Source: Acinetobacter sp. ANC 7912
GTDB lineage: Bacteria > Pseudomonadota > Gammaproteobacteria > Pseudomonadales > Moraxellaceae
Length of the DNA stretch: 64,000 nt
NCBI RefSeq assembly: GCF_039862785.1
Contig: NZ_CP156795.1
Location: 868,001-932,000, forward strand
Direction of reading: 5' to 3'
The notes under the pieces: model-generated
Database searches by the model: none
What the model was told of the DNA's origin: nothing
Seen by the model: only the letters and a program-made list of their open reading frames with translations
Program-made: the position numbers and the translations under genes
Shown here: piece by piece, positions 1-6,964 of the stretch
Layout of the letters: every line of letters starts with the position of its first letter
Numbering within the stretch: position 1 is the first letter of the stretch

Positions 1-449
1 CTTCTGCACCAGAAGTTCTTGTAAATGCTGAAGGTACTCCACTTGCAGCTTTTGCTGCAGCTAATACAGTTCGTGCAATTGGGCGAGTTAATTTAGATGG
101 TGGTTTAGCATTAAAAGCGCTTTATCAAACTTCAGAAGTAGAAGAAGTTAACGGGAATACGGGTGCTTCAGCAGCTATTGATGATGCTCAAGGTTGGTTA
201 ATTGGTGCTGAATATAATCTACCAAATGCACAAGCATGGACAGTTAAAGGTCAATATAGTCAAAATTCTACAAGCTTTAAGGAAAATGGTATATCTGACT
301 TTGATGCACAACAAATCTTAGTAGGTGCAGATTACGCGTTCAGTAAACAAGTTAAAGCATATGGTTATGCGGGTTATTTAACATTGGAACAAGGTTCTGA
401 TGAAACTAAACAACCAGTTCTAGGTACTGGTCTAGAATACAAATTCTAA
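1..449 (+). CDS. Gram-negative porin, C-terminal part
   Basis: The open frame runs from the window edge (codons in phase from base 3) to a TAA at 447-449, giving about 148 residues; the start lies outside the window. The visible part alternates short polar and aromatic strands with turns, for example GWLIGAEYNLP and VKAYGYAGYLTL, and ends in GTGLEYKF. A terminal Phe is the usual outer-membrane beta-barrel signal for BAM recognition. This fits the 16-stranded porin superfamily (Porin_4 type), which forms diffusion channels in the outer membrane. A strong terminator follows within 25 bases. The specific porin and its substrate cannot be told from this fragment. Confidence 0.8.
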   Translation, partial: SAPEVLVNAEGTPLAAFAAANTVRAIGRVNLDGGLALKALYQTSEVEEVNGNTGASAAIDDAQGWLIGAEYNLPNAQAWTVKGQYSQNSTSFKENGISDFDAQQILVGADYAFSKQVKAYGYAGYLTLEQGSDETKQPVLGTGLEYKF

Positions 450-469
450 TTTAGATTTTATGATCTGAA

Positions 470-499
470 AAAAGGCGATGTTTTTACATCGCCTTTTTA
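470..499 (+). terminator. Rho-independent terminator of the porin gene
   Basis: An inverted repeat AAAGGCGATG / CATCGCCTTT encloses a short T-rich loop and is followed by a T run. It lies 20 bases after the porin stop codon. Confidence 0.85.
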
Positions 500-589
500 T
501 ATGGATATTTGTATAGCTTATGAGTTTAAAGCGAATAGCAGCCCTGTCTGAACTGTTAAAGTAAGCGCAAAAGTTTGATGTATATCATT

Positions 590-1279
590 ATGACCATACG
601 TGCTGTTTTATTTGACTTGGACAATACATTAACCCATCGCGACCTAAGTGTGCAGGCGTATAGCCGATATCTGGCAGAGCATTATAGTCATGCGCTAGAT
701 CTGGTCGATGTTGCAAAAATTACCGAGATCGTACGCCGTATTGATAATGGCGGATATCCTAAAAAAGAACTACTCACACACTCCACGATTGGTGGATCAG
801 TTGCTTTTGCCTTGCTTCAAGAATTGTCTTGGCAATCTCAGCCGCCATTAGAAGAACTGAGCAATTTCTGGTTTCAGAATTTTGGTCAGTTTGCCATAGC
901 CATGCCGCAGGCAGAAAACTTATTGCAATCACTTAAAGCTGCAGATTATAAGCTGGCCATTATTTCTAATGGTGGGCATGACACCCGGATGAATATCATT
1001 AAAGGGCTTGGATTTGGTCATTATTTTGATGAAATTGTCAGTTCGGAATTGGTCGGGATCAGCAAACCGAATCCCGAGATTTTTCTACATACTGCACAGA
1101 AGCTCGAAGTTACCCCAGAACATTGTCTATATATCGGTGATCACCCGATCAACGATATTCAAGGGGCAGAAAATGCGGGTATGCAAAGTTTATGGATGGA
1201 AGGCTTTCATACTCCTGTGCAACCGATTGAAAGAAAAATCCAGAATCTGGTCGAAGTGCTAGATTATCTCAAAGCTTAA
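590..1279 (+). CDS. HAD-superfamily hydrolase (subfamily IA phosphatase-like)
   Basis: Haloacid dehalogenase-type phosphohydrolase, cytosolic. Motif I is FDLDNTLT near the N-terminus (nucleophile Asp and general acid Asp). Motif II is the Ser of IISNGG, motif III is the Lys of SKPNPEIF, and motif IV is GDHPINDIQGA, so all catalytic elements are present. The helical cap between motifs I and II and the length of about 229 residues fit subfamily IA (YjjG / phosphoglycolate phosphatase-like). The substrate cannot be predicted. The frame also opens at TTG 575 and ATG 578; ATG 590 was chosen because it puts motif I at the usual distance from the N-terminus, but no clear ribosome site decides it. 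The 3' end overlaps the convergent YetF gene by four bases, with no terminator between. Confidence 0.85.
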   Translation: MTIRAVLFDLDNTLTHRDLSVQAYSRYLAEHYSHALDLVDVAKITEIVRRIDNGGYPKKELLTHSTIGGSVAFALLQELSWQSQPPLEELSNFWFQNFGQFAIAMPQAENLLQSLKAADYKLAIISNGGHDTRMNIIKGLGFGHYFDEIVSSELVGISKPNPEIFLHTAQKLEVTPEHCLYIGDHPINDIQGAENAGMQSLWMEGFHTPVQPIERKIQNLVEVLDYLKA

Positions 1280-1953
1280 GTTTGGCGCTGGGTATTGATG
1301 GCTTCAGTCCAGTGACAGCTGTCACAACGCGGGCAGATCTGCTCGGCACTTTGCAAAAAATCGGTATAGCCACAGTATACGCAGGCGTAATGGGTATGCG
1401 GTTTGACTTCGGTAATTTCCTGACAGGCTTTGGGAAACAGGGGCAAACCGTAACGCACCTGATCATTGGAAAAAAACAGGATGCTAAACTTGCCATCATT
1501 TTCGAGTAAACCGACCCGTACCTGTCCCAGATGTTCGACCCCTTGCTGGCGCATTTCGGCAAAGAATTCATCATGCGACATTTTACCGCGCTTAATCTTT
1601 TCTAAGACCAGCTCACCATCTTCGACAATATACAGTGACTTACCTTCCAGCAGATCTTCAAAGGGTTGGTATTTCATCATTAACCAGGTCACCAGACGAT
1701 ACAGGAAAATCACGATGCTCATGATTAGCAGGGCCTGAATCAGCGGCAGATCTTCGGTGAACATCGGGTCGCCGGCAATTGAACCCAGCGATAGAATAAT
1801 CGCCAGTTCAAAAATTGACAGCTGGCGCACACCACGTTTTCCAGTCAGACGTAAAAAAATAATGATCATGCTGAACATGAGGATGGCACGCACGCTAATT
1901 TCAGCAGCAAAAGCCCAGGTGGTGTCATGAATAAAAATACTGGCCCAATCCAT
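1276..1953 (-). CDS. YetF/DUF421-type membrane protein with C-terminal zinc-ribbon-like motif
   Basis: 225 residues. The N-terminal third holds about three hydrophobic helices, including the DUF421 signature region LRLTGKRGVRQLSIFELAI (residues about 34-52). A soluble DUF421/YetF domain follows, with ESLY-like strands such as GKSLYIVEDGELV and the MSHDEFFAEMRQQGV segment. The last 40 residues carry CVYCG and, 14 residues later, CPRC. This Cys4 knuckle resembles a rubredoxin or zinc ribbon and is not part of the core DUF421 fold as I know it. YetF-family proteins are poorly characterised inner-membrane proteins linked to spore or stress physiology in Bacillus. The start has a good ribosome site (AAAGGA six bases before ATG). 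Confidence 0.85.
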   Translation of the reverse strand: MDWASIFIHDTTWAFAAEISVRAILMFSMIIIFLRLTGKRGVRQLSIFELAIILSLGSIAGDPMFTEDLPLIQALLIMSIVIFLYRLVTWLMMKYQPFEDLLEGKSLYIVEDGELVLEKIKRGKMSHDEFFAEMRQQGVEHLGQVRVGLLENDGKFSILFFSNDQVRYGLPLFPKACQEITEVKPHTHYACVYCGYTDFLQSAEQICPRCDSCHWTEAINTQRQT

Positions 1954-2208
1954 GTGAATGTCCTTTTTATAATCTGTTGGTCTTTGTTGATACTATGCAT
2001 GAATTGCGGCGGCTGAATGTTTATAGTTGCGTAATAAACTGCAATGATTTGAGTGACTTGGTTAATTCAAAAAATTACCTGATCTGAAGCCATGTAATGT
2101 TAAGGCTTATTTGCTCAGGATTTTGCTTTGCTTCAGTTTTACTGAGATGAGTCAAAAAATACTTTCACATAAATCAGGTATAATTTCTCTTTTGCTTTTA
2201 TCTTCCCT

Positions 2209-3239
2209 ATGCCTTTTGCGCTGAAAACCATGCCAAACATGGTGCTTGAAGTCTCACCACAGCATCAGAAGCTGAATCGTTTAATTGATGAGATTGAACA
2301 GCAGAAACAGTTATTGCTTGCATGGCAACATGCCCAAGATGACATTCGTGCCTATAGTCAAAAGGCGCTGATGCCTGCGTATCGTGAGTTATATAGCACT
2401 TTGTATGAACAGATGAAGACACTTTGGAATGGTCTAAGTAGTTATAGTTTCACGAAATCAAATACAGCATTGGTGGAAGATAAAATCCAAACTTTAGCAC
2501 GGTTACTACAAGGTTCACATTTGCTGAGTCAAAAGCAGTTAGATGAAGTGGAAAAAATGCATGTCTATTATCAGCAGGCAGATGAATACAGCAAGAAAAA
2601 AACAAGAAGAAAAATATAGACACTTTTGATGAGCCTGAAACTGAAACAGTCCAAGCCGATGATGTATTTGAAGATTGGAATAATGATCAATACCAACAAG
2701 CACGTGAGCAAGCCAAGTTAAAACGTCAGCAAGAAAAACAAGCGCAAGCTGAAAAGATGGTGAATCAATCACTCAAAACTGTGTATCTCAAGATTGCTTC
2801 CATCATTCACCCTGATCGTGAGCCCGATGAAGCTAAAAAAGAGGAAAAGACCGAGCTTTTACAACGTGCCAATGAAGCATACGAACAGGAAGATTTATTC
2901 TTTTTACTGAAACTTCAGCTTGAAGTTGAGCAAAGTAAAAACGGTTCAAACAAAGGTTTAAGCACAGAACAATTCAAGTTTTACCAACAGGCGTTAGAAG
3001 CACAAAGCCAGTCCTTAAAACAGCAGATGCAGGAATTGATTAACTCGCTTGTATGGTCAAATAAAGCCAAAATTGCGGTGCAAAAGTCCAAAGGGCAACT
3101 CAATATTGAGCAGTTGTATAAACAGATTGATGCGGATGTGTCGAACGTGAAGCATCAGTTAAAAGCGGAGAAGCAACGGCTGAGTTTTATGGGGAAAGAG
3201 AGTGGGCTAGGGATGTTGTTGGAGCATGGGGTTTTGTAA
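2209..3239 (+). pseudogene. J-domain protein with internal frameshift (paralogue of the next gene)
   Basis: Two open frames, 2209-2619 and about 2600-3239, make one protein if a -1 shift is applied in an A7 run near 2594-2600. The first frame otherwise stops at TAG just downstream. The joined product would be about 343 residues: an N-terminal coiled-coil-like helical region (SPQHQKLNRLIDEIEQQ), an acidic linker, then a J-domain core with IIHPDREPD (HPD motif) and a helical tail. Each part matches the intact protein at 3333-4517 in order, though the linkers differ. The J domain would stimulate an Hsp70/DnaK ATPase. The shift may be a real mutation, an assembly error in a homopolymer, or slippage at AAA AAA. 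The true start may be the internal ATG at 2230. Confidence 0.7.
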
Positions 3240-3332
3240 AGAATATAGTTTTTTTGAACTAAGCAAAAAGTTTGTATGCTATTCATTATGCTAAAATATT
3301 ACAGAAATTAAGATTAGCGTTGAAGTCAGTGA

Positions 3333-4517
3333 ATGAGCAATTTAGATTTAAGCATTTATCAAACGAGTGAAAAATTATCGGCACAACAAAAAAAGTTTAA
3401 TCGGTTGCTTGAAAAAATTGAGCAATTACAAATGGTATTGGCGGACTGGCAACAAACGCAAAAACAAGTTCAAGAGGATGCAAGAGATGAGCTATTACCT
3501 GTATATCGTCAGTGGCACCACGTTTTGTTCGCTCAATTAGAGACGCTTTGGCAATATAAAAATACGCATAAAATCGCAAAAACATATTTAGTGCGTTTAG
3601 ATGAAAAAATTTCAATTTTAGCGAGTCAGCTGCTTAATAATCCGAATCTTTCTGAACAACAACATGAGTTGACGCTTATCATTGCTCAACATTATGAGCT
3701 GATAGAAGAAAGTGCTGATGCTGAAGAAGTCAGCTCTCATGTAAATGATCATTCGCATCAAGCGCATGATGCTGATGAAATGATGCAAAAACAAGCCATA
3801 AAAGAAATGATAGCAGACCAAATCGGGGTACCCGTAGCTTGGCTTGACTTTGATTTGGATCTCAATAATCTCGACGCGTTTATGGAAAAAGTAAAAGATA
3901 AATTAGATCGAGAAGAAGCAAATTTTATTCAAAATCAGCTTAATGAAGATGAGCGTGATGAATATCAAAAGTTTGTTGAAAAGGAAAAAAAGAAAATTTT
4001 AAAGAAGCAAACACAGCTTGAAGAAGCGAAAAAAATGGCAGGGCAATCTCTAAAAAGCATTTATTCAAAAATTGCTGCCTTAATTCACCCTGATCGAGAG
4101 CAAGATGAACAAAAGCGCATTGAAAAAACCGAATTATTACAGCAAGCAAATGCTGCATTAGAGGAAAAAGATTTGCTTACTCTTTTGAAATTGCGTGTTT
4201 TTACAGCGCAAGGTGATCAGGAACAGGCAACAAAAATCGCGAATGAGCATTTGAAATCTTATAATTTATTGTTGGAAGAGCAAGTAGAGAAATTGCAATT
4301 TGAAATAGATGATATTATTTATTCATTTGATTGGATCGGCTCTGGTTTTTACAAACAGCGTTTTAAACCTGTTGATTTGATAAAAAAATATCAACGCGAT
4401 TTAGCAGATATTCAAGCAAAACTGTTAAGAGATGAAAAGCGTTTAAATGATTATAAGGATTTTGATTACTTAAAAATTTTACTGAAAAGCAGAGCATTTA
4501 GTTGGTCATTTGAGTAA
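3333..4517 (+). CDS. J-domain-containing protein (DnaJ-like co-chaperone)
   Basis: 394 residues. The N-terminal 130 residues are helical and coiled-coil-like (KKFNRLLEKIEQLQ), followed by an acidic, His-rich linker and a strongly charged helix (EKEKKKILKKQTQLEEAKK). Next comes a J-domain core, SLKSIYSKIAALIHPDRE, with the HPD tripeptide near residue 250 that is essential for activating DnaK. No G/F region, zinc-finger cysteines or substrate-binding beta domain are visible, so this is a class C (type III) J protein with a dedicated partner. It follows a frameshifted paralogue by 93 bases and ends at a strong terminator. The client is unknown. Confidence 0.75.
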   Translation: MSNLDLSIYQTSEKLSAQQKKFNRLLEKIEQLQMVLADWQQTQKQVQEDARDELLPVYRQWHHVLFAQLETLWQYKNTHKIAKTYLVRLDEKISILASQLLNNPNLSEQQHELTLIIAQHYELIEESADAEEVSSHVNDHSHQAHDADEMMQKQAIKEMIADQIGVPVAWLDFDLDLNNLDAFMEKVKDKLDREEANFIQNQLNEDERDEYQKFVEKEKKKILKKQTQLEEAKKMAGQSLKSIYSKIAALIHPDREQDEQKRIEKTELLQQANAALEEKDLLTLLKLRVFTAQGDQEQATKIANEHLKSYNLLLEEQVEKLQFEIDDIIYSFDWIGSGFYKQRFKPVDLIKKYQRDLADIQAKLLRDEKRLNDYKDFDYLKILLKSRAFSWSFE

Positions 4518-4540
4518 TTTTTAGCATTGATTGTCATTCA

Positions 4541-4570
4541 GAGCATCGTCATTTTGACGATGCTTTTTTT
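4541..4570 (+). terminator. Rho-independent terminator of the J-domain gene
   Basis: GCATCGTCA / TGACGATGC forms a 9-bp stem with a TTT loop, followed by seven T. Confidence 0.9.
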
Positions 4571-4610
4571 ATGCACTTTAACCCGCTGATTATTCGCCTT
4601 CGCCAAATCC

Positions 4611-4907
4611 ATGCGTCACACTGCCACCGATGCAGAACATTTAATGTGGCAACTTCTACGCGCCAAGCGATTTATGAATCTTAAATTTCGTCGTCAGCAT
4701 GTGATCAAACCTTATATTCTAGATTTTTACTGTCATGAAATTGGCTTGGTGATTGAGGTAGATGGTGGACAGCATGGAATAGATGATGCTATTGAATATG
4801 ATGCTGCACGAACCAAGTTTTTAGAGGCTTTGGGTTTAACCGTTGTACATTATCGGAATCATGATGAGTTGGGGCGGACGGATATGGTTTTAGAAGATTT
4901 GTGGTAG
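4611..4907 (+). CDS. DUF559 domain protein (Vsr-like endonuclease fold), N-terminus uncertain
   Basis: 98 residues with the DUF559 pattern: TDAEHLMWQLLRAKRF, then FRRQHVIKPYILDFYCHEIGLVIEVDGGQH. The Asp of LDFYC and the Glu and Asp of VIEVDGGQH form the PD-(D/E)XK-type active site expected of very-short-patch-repair-like nucleases. DUF559 members are assumed to be DNA nucleases but are mostly uncharacterised. No good ribosome site precedes ATG 4611. The frame runs upstream as FAFAKS without a start. The expected start ATG 4571 (NPLIIR) is one frame off, so the 5' end may carry a one-base insertion around 4597-4604. A palindromic repeat begins about 20 bases after the stop. It is not an operon partner of the J-domain gene, from which a terminator separates it. 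Confidence 0.75.
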   Translation: MRHTATDAEHLMWQLLRAKRFMNLKFRRQHVIKPYILDFYCHEIGLVIEVDGGQHGIDDAIEYDAARTKFLEALGLTVVHYRNHDELGRTDMVLEDLW

Positions 4908-4928
4908 AGATGTTTTGAACTAAAACAG

Positions 4929-5072
4929 ACCTCTCCCTACCCCTCACTTGCGCTTTGTTTTAAAGCAGTGCTTTAAAACTTGTTCAGGAGAGGGAACTCG
5001 ATTTTGAAATTCATATTGGCATTAAATCAAATGACGTTCGCTCTCCTTATGGGTGAGAGTTGGGGTGAGTGT
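4929..5072. repeat. Dispersed palindromic repeat, copy 1
   Basis: The stretch carries the blocks CTCTCCC and GGAGAGGG around a central palindrome TTTAAAGCAGTGCTTTAAA, then a second pair, CTCTCC...GGGTGAGAG. The 4929-5000 part aligns to the reverse complement of 23562-23638, including the segment CTTGCGCTT. It lies just after a DUF559 gene. It has no coding potential and resembles a REP/BIME-type intergenic element. Confidence 0.7.
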
Positions 5073-5492
5073 ATAATCAAGAGGATTGAATATTAATTTT
5101 ATATAGGGAAAATAATGTCGTATTTGAATCTAGCTACACATCAAGTATTACTACGAAGTTATGAGGAATTAGCTATATTACATAATAGAAAAAATAAGCC
5201 TGAAAACTCAAAATTAACTGATGATAGATTTAGCGAGAGTTACTTGAAAGTATTTTGTAAGGAAGAAAAAATAATAGATAATTATGTGTATAACTTCCCA
5301 TTACTTTCACTAAATGCTGCAATAGTAGAAGGTGCTTTACGATATATTTTATCTCAAAATTTAAGACAGGAAATTAATAAACATATTGAAGAAAATTCAA
5401 GAAGGGGTGCTACAGGTAAATCTCCCTATGAAAATATATTAGACACTTTTCTTATTAAATTAGAAAATGAAGGTGGGATTGAGAAATTATTA

Positions 5493-6373
5493 GACCTCTT
5501 GCGAAAGTCGTTATTGCAAGTTCATCCGGTTTACCAGTGCAGCGATTAAGTTAATGCGTAAACCGAATCTTTTTCGTCTATTTCGATAGCGTTCACTTAG
5601 TATTCTAAATCTTTTCAATTGACTATTAATATGTTCGATTACAACTCGTATTTTTCCAATCATTTTATTGTAATTTTTCTCAGCATCAAATAAGGGGAAA
5701 TTCTTCTTTTTCTTTATTGGCATCAATAACTTAAAGCCATCTTGCTCTAACCCATAGTACCCTAAATCGGTCATAACATAGTCACAATGTTTGAATTTCT
5801 TAACTGTTTTTCTTGCCAATTTAATATCATGCTGACTGCCAGACGATATATCTACTCCTATGATTTGTTTGCTCTTCGGATGATAGATCACTTGGGCTTT
5901 TAACGTATGTTTCTTCTTTTTACCACTGTAAAACTTACTCTGATTTTTTTTTCGGGCGTTCTATTGAACATTCTGTCGCATCAATAATTACCCAGTTAAA
6001 TTGTTCGTCTGCTGTGGTAATGCTTCGTTTTGGCAGGGTAAAACGTCTTGATTTCATTAATGCATCTTCAACCTTTTTAATAGTTCGATTCACATTACTT
6101 TCAGCGATATGGTAATTTGCAGCCAATTCCAATTGAGTGCTGTAATTCCGTAAGTAATTGAGTGTTAATAATAATTGATCCTCTATAGCTAAAGTATGAG
6201 GACGCCCAGATTTCTTTTTAAGTGATTCTGCTTCTTTTAAAACTTCGACCATTTCACTAAAAACTGGTCGAGGTACACCAACCAAGCGCTTGAATTCAGA
6301 ATCTGAAAAACGGTTTAATTTCTGATATTTCATGAAATCTATATTGAGGTAGTTTTTACTTTCGCAAGAGGTC
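5493..6373 (-). mobile_element. IS5-family insertion sequence (two-frame transposase), 881 bp
   Basis: The ends are perfect 16-bp inverted repeats, GACCTCTTGCGAAAGT at 5493-5508 and its complement at 6358-6373. They are flanked by a TA duplication (5491-5492 and 6374-6375). A 2-bp TA target and a transposase split over two frames are typical of the IS427 group of the IS5 family. It interrupts a HEPN-like gene in the opposite orientation and appears complete. Confidence 0.92.
5511..6333 (-). CDS. IS5-family transposase, orfA and orfB joined by -1 frameshift
   Basis: orfA (6333-5935, 132 residues) carries the N-terminal helix-turn-helix region and the first catalytic Asp in VIIDATECSIERPKKK. 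orfB (to 5511) continues with QVIYHPKSKQIIGVD, the second Asp in MTDLGYYGLEQDG, and the catalytic Glu in VIEHINSQLKRF, completing the DDE triad. The two frames overlap at a run of nine A after CCG. A -1 slip there turns KKKSE-stop into KKNQSKFYSGKKKKHTLKAQ, the usual IS5 sequence. The product cuts and joins the element ends. Since all catalytic residues and both ends are intact, the element may still be active. Confidence 0.9.
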
Positions 6374-6780
6374 TATTTAATTTTTATATAGGATTTTTAA
6401 AATTTAATATTAATAAAGAAGTTAATCCTGATATTTGTAATAAAATCAGAATCTTATTCAGTTTAAGAAATATATTGGCACATGGAACAACATTTGTTGA
6501 AATTGATCCTGAGTTAATCGACGAAAATAATGAAGCATTCTTCAAGCAACAGAAAACTTTGGAGGCAGTAAGAAAATTATTGAATGAATTATATGGTCAA
6601 GATGATTTATTAAGAAACTTAAGTCATTTTGAGTTGCCAAAATATTTTATGGGAATCACACAAGAGTTTTTAAAAGAATTCAAAATTAAATTTGGTAACA
6701 AACACAAGTTATCTGATGATGATAATCGTTTTTTGGATAAGATAATTGAATACTCTTGGGGATATAGATTAGTTTGACTC

Positions 6781-6893
6781 GGCTTTGTTGCACAAAGATT
6801 TCATAACTATATGATTTTAGAAGTTTTGATTATTTTTTGATCCAAAATTAAATTTATTTAAATCAGATGCTTACATATTTATGCAACAAAGCC
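6781..6893. mobile_element. MITE-like element with IS903-type ends, 113 bp
   Basis: The terminal inverted repeats GGCTTTGTTGCA (6781-6792) and TGCAACAAAGCC (6882-6893) extend imperfectly to about 19 bp. The element is flanked by 9-bp direct repeats GTTTGACTC at 6772-6780 and 6894-6902. Ends beginning GGCTTTGTTG and 9-bp duplications are the hallmarks of the IS903 group of IS5-family elements. There is no coding capacity. The left duplication contains the TGA stop of the HEPN-like gene, so the insertion left that stop intact. Confidence 0.85.
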
Positions 6894-6902
6894 GTTTGAC
6901 TC

Positions 6903-6933
6903 TAAAAATAAAGGGCTGAATAATCAGCCCTTT
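6903..6933 (-). terminator. Rho-independent terminator of valS
   Basis: AAAGGGCTGA / TCAGCCCTTT stem with an ATAA-type loop. On the minus strand it is followed by TTATTTTTA. It lies about 30 bases after the valS stop, right beside the MITE target duplication. Confidence 0.85.
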
Positions 6934-6964
6934 ATACTATAAATTAGATCAAACTAACAATACA

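Larger units (their letters stand above)
5115..6777 (+). pseudogene. HEPN-like protein gene split by an IS5-family insertion
   Basis: The 5' part (5115-5492) and 3' part (6376-6777) flank the IS. Removing the element and one TA copy restores an uninterrupted frame of about 259 residues. The 5' start has AGGGAAAATA before ATG. The joined protein is mostly alpha-helical and has the motif LFSLRNILAHGT, that is R-x4-H preceded by a helix. This is the signature of HEPN nucleases and nucleotide-binding proteins, which often act as RNases in toxin-antitoxin and defence systems. Earlier, SLNAAIVEGALRYIL resembles the conserved acidic helix of such folds. As it stands the gene should be inactive: the first part would read into the IS and end as 144 residues. 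No antitoxin or nucleotidyltransferase partner is visible next to it. Confidence 0.75.
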
